Assembly: GCA_934692295.1 (NCBI GenBank)
Contig: CAKUTL010000003.1
Location: 19,705-83,704, forward strand
Direction of reading: 5' to 3'
Source of the DNA: an uncultured Candidatus Melainabacteria bacterium
GTDB taxonomy: Bacteria > Cyanobacteriota > Vampirovibrionia > Gastranaerophilales > Gastranaerophilaceae
DNA length: 64,000 nucleotides
Part shown: one piece after another, positions 25,069-33,056 of the stretch
Numbering within the stretch: the stretch's first letter is position 1
How the letters are laid out: every line of letters begins with the position of its first letter
Position numbers and translations under genes: made by a program
The notes under the pieces: generated by a model
What the model saw: the letters and a program-made list of their open reading frames with translations, nothing else
The model's database searches: none
Told to the model about the DNA's origin: nothing

Positions 25069-25896
25069 ATGAGAAAGCTGGTAATTTTTTTAGGGATAAT
25101 TAGTGTTATAACTCAACCCGCACTTGCAATTGATGATGGGGAAGTTCATTTAGGAACAGTGGAACAAACCAAAATTGAATTGCCTAAAGTTGATTACAAG
25201 GGAAAAGATTCTTTAGTCATTAGCGAACAACAAATTATGGACGAAATTGTCAAACTCCAAAAAGAAAAAGATATGGAAGACATAGACAATTTGTGGAAAG
25301 GAACGGTTGAAAATAACCAAGTTATCGGCTTTGCACTAAAAAAATTAGCAACTCCGGAAAGTCAAAGGAGAATACATTCTTCTCTAATGGCTAAGACCCT
25401 TTCTGCAATTGTATCCGGAGCTTCTTTAGCACCGGCACTTGTCGGAGCAGATTATATGGTTCAATCAGGATCTTATGCAGCAGGAAGAATTGCTCAAAAT
25501 CTTTTAAATAAAAAAAATATTCCTCAAGAAGTTCCACTTACAGATACCGAACTTATTGAGTTGGCAGGACTTGTAGAAAATTTGCAAGACAAAATTATTA
25601 ACGCATACTACAATTACAAAGGGAGTTTATCACAATTAAAAGAAATCCGTTCAAGAGAACTTTTGTATAGTAGAAATTACGCAAAAGCAATGGATGAAGA
25701 AGACTTTTTAGAAATATCAATTTCATCCGCTCTATATGACGATATGCAAATTGAAGAAGCTAAATATGTTCAAATGTCAAAAAAATATCACTTAGAACTC
25801 CAACGACTTGCAGGGAAAAAAGTTGTTGAAAATTTGAACTTATACCAATACAACTATGATTCAGCATTGATAGGAGGAAACAAAGATGCTAAATAA
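25069..25896 (+). CDS. Secreted helical protein, TolC-hairpin-like (paralogue 1)
   Basis: 275 residues from ATG 25069, chosen because it begins a clean Sec signal peptide (MRKLVIFLGIISVITQPALA); the longer frame would run into the divergent TPR gene. After a short linker there is a Gly/Ala-rich stretch (IVSGASLAPALVGAD) and then long amphipathic helices from about residue 155: LVENLQDKIINAYYNYKGSLSQLKEIRSRELL. This resembles the periplasmic helical hairpin of TolC-family proteins but no beta-barrel strands are evident. Its stop overlaps the start of paralogue 2 by 11 bases. Function unknown; an envelope-spanning role is inferred. Confidence 0.75.
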   Translation: MRKLVIFLGIISVITQPALAIDDGEVHLGTVEQTKIELPKVDYKGKDSLVISEQQIMDEIVKLQKEKDMEDIDNLWKGTVENNQVIGFALKKLATPESQRRIHSSLMAKTLSAIVSGASLAPALVGADYMVQSGSYAAGRIAQNLLNKKNIPQEVPLTDTELIELAGLVENLQDKIINAYYNYKGSLSQLKEIRSRELLYSRNYAKAMDEEDFLEISISSALYDDMQIEEAKYVQMSKKYHLELQRLAGKKVVENLNLYQYNYDSALIGGNKDAK

Positions 25897-27742
25897 AAAA
25901 TTCCTATTTTTAACAATTGCACTTTGCCTATCTGGTGTAAACTTTGCAAATGCAGAAAACTTAACCCTAAAAGATGTTGAATTTCCAAAACCTCCGGCAT
26001 ATAGAGTCGGGCTTTCAGAAGTTCCGGAAACTCAATTTGTTCAAGCAAAACAAGAAAAACCCCAAATAGAAAAGACATATGCACAAATTGGAGATAACAA
26101 AGACTCTGCAATTACCGATATGACTTATGCAGATTTGAGCATCAGCAAATTATCTAAAGAAATCGGAAAAGAATTAGAGTATGAAGAAAATGATATGGTT
26201 TCTGATTTAACTCTTCTTTGGCAAGGAGCTGCAACCCAAAGCGATACAATCAACTTTGCATTATACAAATTAGCTAACCCCGATGCAGATAAACCTGACA
26301 GCAAATCAATCAAAAAAGTACTATCTACTATCGCAAGTATGTCAACCCTAGTAGGAGCAAGTATGGCTAGTCCTGTATTTGCAGGTTCTTCTTTAATCGG
26401 TGGGAATATTTTGAACATAATGTCCCAAGATACAAAGGCTCTTAACTATAAATATACTAGAGTTAATGATGCCGATATGATTATCTTGATTAGAAAGATT
26501 GAAGACCTTCAACAAAATGCAGTTAATCTTTACTACGATTATATGTCTGCCAAAAAACAACTTGAAATGACCACAAAACTTGTTGAAGAAAGACAAAGAA
26601 AATTTGAACTTGCACAAAAAAATAACGCCCCGAGAGAGCTTATTGTAATTACCGATGCGTATTACAGAACTGCAATCGACAAACAAAGAACTGCAAAATC
26701 AGACTTTTTCTCTAAACGTGCTGCACTTGAACAATTTGTAGGAAATGAAACATTTGTACAATTTGAAAAAGAATTAGAAGCTAGAGAAAACGGCGAAACG
26801 ATTCAACAAAATCAAGAAGAAACAACTTCTGATAACCAAGAATATAACGACACAATCAAAAATGTAGAAAATTATACTCAAAATATTCAGTCGGAAACAA
26901 AACCATCTTCACTACCATCAGTTGAAGAAGAAGCACAAAATTCTTACATTGACGAAAAACCTGATCCAAACTTAGACAAAATGCCTGATTTGCAACCTTT
27001 AAATATTAAAGAGAACAAAAAATCAGAGCTTAAACCTACAATTTCAGGAGCTGCACCAATAGATGAATCTTTTGAACTCGAAAAAATAGCTTTTGGCAAG
27101 AAAAAAACGGAAATTTTGACAAATGATTCCGAAGAAGAAGAAGAAAGTGTTCAACCTTCTAAAAAACATAAAAAAACACCAAAAGTAAAAAAAGAGAAAA
27201 AACAAAAAATTAAACCTGAAAAAGTTAAGAAAACAAAAGAACATAAAGTAAAACCTAAAAAGGAAAAAGAAGTTACAACAACGACGAAAAAGAAAAGTAG
27301 CGCAAGAAAATCTACGGTAGAAGAGCTTGAACCTCAATTTGAGTTCAAAAAACACGATAAATATTCAACTAAAGGCTTTATCTTTTTACACGGGCAAGAT
27401 AAAGAAACTGCAAAGCGACAATCTCCACATTATGCTTTGCCAAATCCTGAAGCTCAACAAGCTCAACTTCAAACCCTATATCCAAATCTAACCCCAAATA
27501 CTACGACGTCTAAAAAGAAAAACAAACGTAATAAACAAGAACAACAAACTCAGGAGCAACCGGTACAAACAACACCAACAACAAATGAGAATGGATTGCT
27601 ACCGCTTACACCAATCGTTCACCCATCACAAGTTCAGGAAAATAACATAAAATATAACCTTCCTCCACTGGATGAAATCAAGGCACCTGCTCTTGACGGG
27701 CATGGATACTCAATCCACGACTACGGAGATATGGCATTTTAA
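25886..27742 (+). CDS. Secreted helical protein with long Lys/Glu tail (paralogue 2)
   Basis: 618 residues with a signal peptide (MLNKKFLFLTIALCLSGVNFANA). Residues 90-295 align by eye with paralogue 1: DLTLLWQGA vs DIDNLWKGT, the Gly/Ala-rich segment, and the YYDYMSAKKQLEMTT hairpin ending ALEQFVGNE, which is the TolC-type helix-turn-helix close. The remaining 320 residues are low-complexity: acidic, then strongly Lys-rich (about 425-465), then Pro/Gln/Thr-rich, as in a disordered anchor or cell-wall spacer. An in-frame AGGAGG lies before ATG 25886. It ends 2 bases before the lipoate transferase gene. Confidence 0.75.
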   Translation: MLNKKFLFLTIALCLSGVNFANAENLTLKDVEFPKPPAYRVGLSEVPETQFVQAKQEKPQIEKTYAQIGDNKDSAITDMTYADLSISKLSKEIGKELEYEENDMVSDLTLLWQGAATQSDTINFALYKLANPDADKPDSKSIKKVLSTIASMSTLVGASMASPVFAGSSLIGGNILNIMSQDTKALNYKYTRVNDADMIILIRKIEDLQQNAVNLYYDYMSAKKQLEMTTKLVEERQRKFELAQKNNAPRELIVITDAYYRTAIDKQRTAKSDFFSKRAALEQFVGNETFVQFEKELEARENGETIQQNQEETTSDNQEYNDTIKNVENYTQNIQSETKPSSLPSVEEEAQNSYIDEKPDPNLDKMPDLQPLNIKENKKSELKPTISGAAPIDESFELEKIAFGKKKTEILTNDSEEEEESVQPSKKHKKTPKVKKEKKQKIKPEKVKKTKEHKVKPKKEKEVTTTTKKKSSARKSTVEELEPQFEFKKHDKYSTKGFIFLHGQDKETAKRQSPHYALPNPEAQQAQLQTLYPNLTPNTTTSKKKNKRNKQEQQTQEQPVQTTPTTNENGLLPLTPIVHPSQVQENNIKYNLPPLDEIKAPALDGHGYSIHDYGDMAF

Positions 27743-27744
27743 TT

Positions 27745-28395
27745 ATGAAACTTATTCCATACGAAATTCGCAACGGCAAAGAAAATATGCAAATCGATAG
27801 CGACTTGCTGGATTTTGCAATAAAAAATAATCTTCAAGAACCTATTTTCAGATTGTACGCTTGGAGTCCTGCCTGCGTTTCTCTTGGAAGAAACCAAAAA
27901 GATGATTTTCTTGACTACGAATTTCTCAAATCAAAAAATATCGATGTCGTAAGACGTTTAACCGGCGGAAGAGCGTTATTACACGACAACGAAATTACAT
28001 ACAGCTTTATCTGCCCTGAAACTTATCTCAAAAATGGAAGCCATATTGTTTCATCTTACAAAGAAATTTCTCAAATCTTGATTGATAAATTTCACAAACT
28101 TGGAATTGATTTATCATTCGGAACTTCCAAACCAATAAAAACAGGCTTTGACTATTGTATGCTTATTTCAACAGGTGCAGACCTTTGCTACAATGGGAAA
28201 AAGTTAATTGGTTCGGCACAATGCAGAAGCCATAGATATATTCTACAGCACGGCTCTATCCTATACGATTACGACAAAAACCTTCTTGAAGAAATATTTA
28301 AAGAAAAAGTTTCAACAGAAGAAATAATCTCAATAAAAGAAATTAATCCAAAGTTGTCAAAAAAAGAAATAATTGATATACTGAACAAGTGGTAA
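27745..28395 (+). CDS. Lipoate/octanoate transferase (LplA/LipM-type, BPL/LPL fold)
   Basis: 216 residues of the biotin/lipoyl ligase catalytic fold. Family motifs: WSPACVSLGRNQ near 33-44, VRRLTGGRALLHDNEITYSF near 71-90, and KKLIGSAQCRSHRYILQHGSIL near 151-172. The Cys in GADLCYNGKKLIGSAQ is close to the site of the LipM acyl-thioester Cys, but LplA-type ligation cannot be excluded; the C-terminal accessory domain of LplA is absent. It should modify GcvH or other lipoyl proteins. Cotranscribed with the two secreted paralogues. Confidence 0.82.
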   Translation: MKLIPYEIRNGKENMQIDSDLLDFAIKNNLQEPIFRLYAWSPACVSLGRNQKDDFLDYEFLKSKNIDVVRRLTGGRALLHDNEITYSFICPETYLKNGSHIVSSYKEISQILIDKFHKLGIDLSFGTSKPIKTGFDYCMLISTGADLCYNGKKLIGSAQCRSHRYILQHGSILYDYDKNLLEEIFKEKVSTEEIISIKEINPKLSKKEIIDILNKW

Positions 28396-28417
28396 ATATT
28401 TGGAGTTTTTTGTAAAG

Positions 28418-29173
28418 ATGAGAAATAAACGCAAAGGAAATATTACGTTATCTCAAACAGTTTTAATTGTAGGGATTGTTGCACTCTTATTATTTGTAAT
28501 GATTTTAGTACCGTTTTACAAATCATATCAACAAAAATTAGCCATCGTAAAATATCAAAAAGCATACGCTTTACTCCAACAAGCAAACAGAATGTATTCT
28601 CTTGTGAGCGGAGAACCAATGAACAAATACAATCCTTCTTTATCTGTTAATGTATTTGCCGAAACATATTTCACTCCATATTTACAAATTTCAGAATACT
28701 GTAAGGGAAAACAAGATAGTTGCTGGAATTCACCACAATACAAAGATTTAAAAAATCGTAAAAAATCAAACATGGCACTATACAGTATAATCCTTGATGA
28801 TAATACAACCATTGGTTTCCATAAAAACAAACAAGGTTTAATGTCAATTATTTTAGATACAAACGGAAAAACAGGTGAAAATACTTTAGGAAAAGATATT
28901 TTTGTCTTCTCTTTTTATGACAGCGAAAACCATCCAAAACTTTGCAATGAAAAACCATCGCAAAACATTCCAAATGGGATACACTTTGGCGGCTATGACA
29001 AATGCGGAATTCCGCAAGATACTTTAGAATATAATGACATAATTTCTAAAAAAGGATTTGACACCTGCAATAAAAACGCTGAAACAAATGAACTCGGACT
29101 GGGAGCAGGAACAGGTTGTGGTGCATTGTTAAAAATAAACAATTGGTCAATGGACAAAAACTACCCTTGGTAG
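28418..29173 (+). CDS. Pilin-like secreted protein
   Basis: 251 residues from ATG 28418 (MRNKRKGNITLSQTVLIVG). The N-terminus resembles a prepilin, a short basic leader then a helix starting ITLSQTV, but Phe+1 and Glu+5 are replaced. Further along LDTNGKTGENTLGKDIFVF corresponds to the D-x-N-G...G-x-D signature of the prepilin-like proteins in this window. Pairs of Cys (CKGKQDSC; CNKN...CGALL) suggest disulfides. It follows the lipoate transferase by 22 bases. Probably a minor pseudopilin or a divergent relative. Confidence 0.75.
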   Translation: MRNKRKGNITLSQTVLIVGIVALLLFVMILVPFYKSYQQKLAIVKYQKAYALLQQANRMYSLVSGEPMNKYNPSLSVNVFAETYFTPYLQISEYCKGKQDSCWNSPQYKDLKNRKKSNMALYSIILDDNTTIGFHKNKQGLMSIILDTNGKTGENTLGKDIFVFSFYDSENHPKLCNEKPSQNIPNGIHFGGYDKCGIPQDTLEYNDIISKKGFDTCNKNAETNELGLGAGTGCGALLKINNWSMDKNYPW

Positions 29174-29211
29174 TATCATAGACTTAGCATAGCAATTAAA
29201 AGGGATGTAGA

Positions 29212-30213
29212 ATGAGAAATAAAAATATAAAAGCAATGATTATGGCTGCAGGTATGGGTTCAAGATTAGAACCACTTACTCTCTTAATGCCAAAACCATT
29301 GATTCCGGTAATGAATATGCCGTTAATGGATATTTTACTATCTCAACTTTCAGAACTCGGAGTAAAAGACGTTATTTCTAACACATATTATCTTGCTGAC
29401 CAAATTATTGACCGATACAAAAAAAATAATCTTGGAATAAATTTCAACTACATTAAAGAAACAAAACTATCCGGAACTGCCGGCGGCGTAAAGAAATGCC
29501 AACATTTCTTTGATGAAAGAGAAGATTTTATAGTTATGTCTGGGGACGTTTTGACAAATGCAGACATAAAAAAAGGTATTGAAATTCACAAAAAATCAAA
29601 TGCGATTGCAACAATCGGAATAAAACAAATCCCACATGAACACGTTTCTCATTTCGGGGTAGTAGTTACAGATGAAAACGGATTTATTACAGAATTTCAA
29701 GAAAAACCACCTGTTGATGAGGCTAAAAGCAACTTTATCAATACAGGAATTTATATTTTTAACTACAAAATTTTTGACTATATTCCGGAAAACACCTTCT
29801 ACGATTTTGCAAAAAATGTATTTCCTAAATTGTTAGAAGAAAAAGCAATTAACACATTTGAAGTATCTGAATATTGGAATGATGTAGGAACAATTTCACA
29901 ATACAAACAATCAATTCAAGACGTATTCAATGGCGTTTGTAAAATTAAACACCCACAAATTACAGAAACCAATCTTGGGACATATGTTTCAGGAAAAACC
30001 AAAATACCGGAAACAGTAAGATTTGTCGGAAATAATGTTGTAGGGAATAATTGCAAACTCGGAGAATACATCAAACTTGAAAACTGTATCGTTTTAGATA
30101 ATGCAGAAATCAAAACAGGTTCAGAGTTGACGGATTGCATAATCCTTCCATCAGAAAAAACACTTGGGGCAAAGCAAACCAAGCAAGAACTAAAAACTGT
30201 AACAGTAAAATAA
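29212..30213 (+). CDS. Sugar-phosphate nucleotidyltransferase (GT-A fold)
   Basis: 333 residues. N-terminal NTP-transferase signature: MIMAAGMGSRLEPLTLLMPKPLIPV near 9-33, then GTAGGVKKC, VMSGDVLTN near 108-116 (the metal-binding Asp), FQEKPP, and INTGIYIF. The C-terminal part contains left-handed-beta-helix-like repeats (VVGNNCKLGEYIKLENCIVLDNAEI). In the family it makes an NDP-sugar (GDP-mannose, dTDP-glucose or a GDP-heptose); the sugar cannot be fixed from sequence. Likely for surface polysaccharide. Confidence 0.85.
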   Translation: MRNKNIKAMIMAAGMGSRLEPLTLLMPKPLIPVMNMPLMDILLSQLSELGVKDVISNTYYLADQIIDRYKKNNLGINFNYIKETKLSGTAGGVKKCQHFFDEREDFIVMSGDVLTNADIKKGIEIHKKSNAIATIGIKQIPHEHVSHFGVVVTDENGFITEFQEKPPVDEAKSNFINTGIYIFNYKIFDYIPENTFYDFAKNVFPKLLEEKAINTFEVSEYWNDVGTISQYKQSIQDVFNGVCKIKHPQITETNLGTYVSGKTKIPETVRFVGNNVVGNNCKLGEYIKLENCIVLDNAEIKTGSELTDCIILPSEKTLGAKQTKQELKTVTVK

Positions 30214-30262
30214 GCTCTTGATTTTTGAAGGATTTAATGATATTCTGATGAAGAACGAGAGT

Positions 30263-30432
30263 TACCGTGGGCGATGGCATTCTCCAAAAATTGACTAAAT
30301 ATTAAGTTCTATGAGAGGATAGATTGCTTAGCACCACAAAAAATTGAATACTACCGTGAGCTATGGCACTCTGCCGAACAAAAGTTGACTAAATGTCAAG
30401 TTTTGTGAGAGGGAAGGTTGCGTAGCACCGCA
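30263..30432 (+). repeat. Two degenerate repeats upstream of the tRNA gene
   Basis: Units start TACCGTGGGC-GATGGC (30263) and TACCGTGAGC-TATGGC (30352), 89 nt apart, and share TTGACTAAAT, TGAGAGG and TAGCACC at matching positions. The same TACCGTGGG-CTATGGC phrase runs into the tRNA at 30460. Unit 2 keeps a small hairpin TTGAC/GTCAA. They may be decayed tandem copies of the tRNA region. The gap 30214-30465 holds no open frame. Confidence 0.6.
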
Positions 30433-30465
30433 AGTAAACAATTAATCAAAACCGATAACTACCGT

Positions 30466-30540
<75 letters not shown>

Positions 30541-30550
30541 TTTAAAATCA

Positions 30551-30571
30551 AGAGCCGAAAGGCTCTTTTTT
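30551..30571 (+). terminator. Intrinsic terminator of the tRNA gene
   Basis: AGAGCC-GAAA-GGCTCT followed by TTTTT; the GAAA tetraloop is stable. Confidence 0.9.
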
Positions 30572-30628
30572 AGTGGCTTTCTGCGTTCTAGCATATTTTG
30601 TCAAAATTCGCAAAAAATTACAAAATCG

Positions 30629-30862
30629 CTATAACTCGTTGTCTGCTTGTATTTCAGAAGTTCGAACCTCTTTAGACGTCAGCTTTTTTCGTTCAAAAAT
30701 AGCGTCAGCCAAGACTTTTCCAATATTTTTCGGACAATATTTGTATTTTGCAACTTCACAAAGAAGTTCAAATAATTGTTGGTATAAAGAAGCACATTCT
30801 TCTTTTGAATATTCAACATCATCAAATTTTATAATTAAGCCAACATCTTTTCTGATTTTCAT
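30629..30862 (-). CDS. Small hypothetical protein (second of a micro-operon)
   Basis: 77 residues, amphipathic helices with YQQLFELLCEVAKYKYCPKNIGKVLADAIFERKKL in the middle. The codon pattern and sequence are protein-like while the opposite frame is low-complexity. No strong Shine-Dalgarno is visible. It follows the 43-residue gene at 30901 by 38 bases on the same strand. Two Cys in the middle could bind a metal, but no motif is recognised. Confidence 0.5.
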   Translation of the reverse strand: MKIRKDVGLIIKFDDVEYSKEECASLYQQLFELLCEVAKYKYCPKNIGKVLADAIFERKKLTSKEVRTSEIQADNEL

Positions 30863-30900
30863 AAAAAATTTTTAATGAGAAATTTTTCCAAGTCAAAAAT

Positions 30901-31032
30901 TTATATTTCAGAAATTAATTTTTTAATCTCAAATAAATTTTTTATAATTTCTAAAATTTCATATTGGCTAAAATTATTTACAAGAATTTTTATTTTGTCT
31001 AAAAAGTTCGAGTTTTGACTCTTAATGTCCAT
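30901..31032 (-). CDS. Very small hypothetical protein (43 residues)
   Basis: ATG 31032 to TAA 30901. The peptide starts MDIKSQNSNFLDKIKIL and ends in one long amphipathic helix (EILEIIKNLFEIKKLISEI). It may form a helix pair with the product of the next gene. Its size and spacing suggest a small regulatory or toxin-antitoxin-like pair, without a recognised family. Confidence 0.45.
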   Translation of the reverse strand: MDIKSQNSNFLDKIKILVNNFSQYEILEIIKNLFEIKKLISEI

Positions 31033-31103
31033 TTTTTAAATTTTAAAGTAATCTTCCTTTTTGAGGAGGATTATTTTTTATGGGACAGGGGCAAATTACA
31101 ATT

Positions 31104-31799
31104 CTAATTCCAAGCTTTTGACCAGTTTGGATATGAATTGTGTAAATAATCCATATTATGATATTTCAAAATCCATTCAGAACAACGATAACCATTCCTA
31201 CCATTACCGGAATAATGCGTATTATCACAAGATGCTGCATCTGCCATTCCTCTAGCCCGAACAACCCCGCTATCTGACACATAAAAGGCAAAAGCATCTC
31301 GTCCAACAATATTAGGTCCACTTTGACCATTTATATCAATATTTAACGGCCAATTATCGCTATATGCCCAACCGCCATTAGGAAGTCCCAGTGTAAAAGT
31401 CATTCCATTATTAAGAACCCCTGACATTTGATAACGACCTGCAAATTCTCCGGTTTTCGTTTTACCGTCAAGCGATTTATACTCAATATCTCCCAAACAA
31501 GCCGTATGTTCACCCGCCCTACAAGTTTGAAGAACATTCATATTTGCTTTCAACAATGGAGGCAGAGTATAATTCAAAACATCCATTAAATAATTACTAT
31601 TACAGTTTGACAGCCCTTCACACTCCTGCGAAATCTTTGTAAATCCTTGAGAAAAAATTGAAACAGCCTCTAAAACTTGTGATACCGTTTGAATTTCTTT
31701 ATATTTTTGCACCAATGCAGGAATAGTAATTGCAGAAATGACCCCAATAATTCCAACTGTTATTAATACTTCTGATAACGTAAAACCAACTTTTTTCAT
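31104..31799 (-). CDS. Prepilin-like protein
   Basis: 231 residues from ATG 31799 (MKKVGFTLSEVLITVGIIG); the TTG farther upstream at 31814 is unlikely. Cleavage before Phe6, Glu at +5. The helix is followed by a variable domain with four or more Cys and then INGQSGPNIVGRDAFAFYV, the shared C-terminal signature. Its first 80 coding bases are almost identical to those of the neighbouring prepilin at 31872, indicating recent duplication or gene conversion. Probably a minor pilin or pseudopilin. Confidence 0.85.
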   Translation of the reverse strand: MKKVGFTLSEVLITVGIIGVISAITIPALVQKYKEIQTVSQVLEAVSIFSQGFTKISQECEGLSNCNSNYLMDVLNYTLPPLLKANMNVLQTCRAGEHTACLGDIEYKSLDGKTKTGEFAGRYQMSGVLNNGMTFTLGLPNGGWAYSDNWPLNIDINGQSGPNIVGRDAFAFYVSDSGVVRARGMADAASCDNTHYSGNGRNGYRCSEWILKYHNMDYLHNSYPNWSKAWN

Positions 31800-31871
31800 A
31801 TCTAATATATTCAATTTATAATTAATACCTTAAATTTTCTATATCTTTTTAACTTTCATGATTTATAATCT

Positions 31872-32627
31872 TTATTTTAAAAAACTATCCCAATAATTTT
31901 GGTCTTCATTATAAGGATTTATATTTTTTATTGCATAATAAGCACAAGCAGTTTGGGTTTCAAATGAACCATTAGGATTACAATACTCTTTGCCTGTACG
32001 AGAAAAATTATATTGCCAACGGGTATCAGTAGTGTTGTTTTCATCTGGTTGCCCCATAGGAATTACTGTTCCTTTTGTTGTAAATATAAATATAAAAAAA
32101 TCATATCCATACCTGTTTGGACCACCCAGACCATTGATATCTACACACACAATTGGACCATTTTCATTTGGATAAGGGGAATCATTAAAGATGTACATTC
32201 TACCAGAGGAATCTACTTTAAAACCACTGTTATCGCAAACATTTGTAGTTATCTTTCCCGCCATTGTACGAATTGTATGTACCTTTTGAATTTCAAATTG
32301 GTTTGTTGTAACTTTTCCACTATTCGTTAAAGATGCCAAATATGTTGGAAAAATTTTATGTACAAAAGTACTCCAATTACCAGATAAAGAGGCAGTATAA
32401 TTAGAATTTCGATCGGCTCTTTCAGTAAATTCAGAGATTGTAATTCCATAATCATTGTAAAATCTTTTTGAAATTTGATTTAAATCAGAATAAGTTTTTT
32501 TTAGTTGAACCCGAAGTTCGTATGTTTTAACTTTATGAATAAGTGTTGGAATTGTTATTGCAGCGACAACCCCAATAATTCCAACGGTTATTAATACTTC
32601 TGATAACGTAAAACCAAAATTTTTCAT
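31872..32627 (-). CDS. Prepilin-like protein (sister of 31104)
   Basis: 251 residues from ATG 32627 (MKNFGFTLSEVLITVGIIG). The TTG at 32642 lies at the -10 box and so cannot be the start. After the pilin helix a mixed domain contains DINGLGGPNRYGYDFFIF. A TTGACT-16-TATAAT promoter would start transcription about 8 nt before the ATG, with no Shine-Dalgarno. The gene may be cotranscribed with 31104 (72-base gap). Divergent from the XRE gene at 32706. Confidence 0.85.
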   Translation of the reverse strand: MKNFGFTLSEVLITVGIIGVVAAITIPTLIHKVKTYELRVQLKKTYSDLNQISKRFYNDYGITISEFTERADRNSNYTASLSGNWSTFVHKIFPTYLASLTNSGKVTTNQFEIQKVHTIRTMAGKITTNVCDNSGFKVDSSGRMYIFNDSPYPNENGPIVCVDINGLGGPNRYGYDFFIFIFTTKGTVIPMGQPDENNTTDTRWQYNFSRTGKEYCNPNGSFETQTACAYYAIKNINPYNEDQNYWDSFLK

Positions 32628-32641
32628 ACTTAATATATTCA

Positions 32642-32669
32642 ATTATATGTGAATATAATTATAAGTCAA
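32642..32669 (-). promoter_or_regulatory. Promoter of the twin prepilin genes
   Basis: Minus strand TTGACT (32669-32664), 16-nt spacer, TATAAT (32647-32642). Predicted start about 32635; near-leaderless. Confidence 0.6.
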
Positions 32670-32705
32670 TACCCAAATATGTCCATAATATAAGATAATA
32701 AAATT

Positions 32706-32933
32706 ATGGATAAAAAAGATATACTAAAACAAATTGGGAAGAATATCCAAAGAATTCGCCAAGAAAAAGGCTATACTCAAGAAACATTTTCCGAACTCAT
32801 GGGCTGTTCATGGAGTTACGTTGCAAAAATGGAATCTGGTATTTTGAATTTATCCATCGGTAAAATAACCGAAATCGCAAATTATCTGAATGTAGATATT
32901 AATTTAATTTTAGAAATAAAAAATAAATCCTAA
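32706..32933 (+). CDS. XRE-family HTH transcriptional regulator
   Basis: 75 residues: IGKNIQRIRQEKGYTQETFSELMGCSWSYVAKMESGILNLSIGKITEIANYLNVDINLIL, a complete single HTH of the Cro/CI type. A GATAAT -10 box at 32694-32699 would start transcription on the ATG, so it appears leaderless. It lies 78 bases from the divergent prepilin start. The same arrangement is seen at 3037 with another prepilin. Confidence 0.87.
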   Translation: MDKKDILKQIGKNIQRIRQEKGYTQETFSELMGCSWSYVAKMESGILNLSIGKITEIANYLNVDINLILEIKNKS

Positions 32934-32998
32934 TAATTCAACTTTGAATTTATACTCCATTATTTTACAAATTGTAACTATTTTTGAATATTGCTAAA

Positions 32999-33029
32999 GG
33001 AAACCTGAAAACCTGCCGATAAGTATATA
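32999..33029 (+). promoter_or_regulatory. Promoter candidate of the large effector-like gene
   Basis: GGAAA, 20 nt, TATATA: near-match to the GGCAA-21-TATATA element, one base shorter. It also contains GCCGATAA (33015-33022) with TAAA 16 nt upstream, as in FliA/sigma-28 promoters. Which reading is right cannot be told from sequence; the start codon is 27 nt downstream. Confidence 0.45.
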
Positions 33030-33056
33030 GAAAGTATCAAGCAGGAGTAGTCTGCC

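Noticed and set aside
26393..27355. Minus-strand Phe/Cys-rich frames inside the second secreted paralogue
   Set aside because: They are antisense products of Lys/Glu-rich coding sequence and have no start signals.
30573..30875. 100-residue plus-strand frame after the tRNA
   Set aside because: It is antisense to the more protein-like frame at 30629-30862 and starts at the tRNA terminator.
31049..31078. Plus-strand terminator TAATCTTCC/GGAGGATTA with T-run
   Set aside because: The hairpin is real, but no plus-strand gene precedes it after the tRNA terminator, and on the minus strand the tail is poor, so its role is not assigned.
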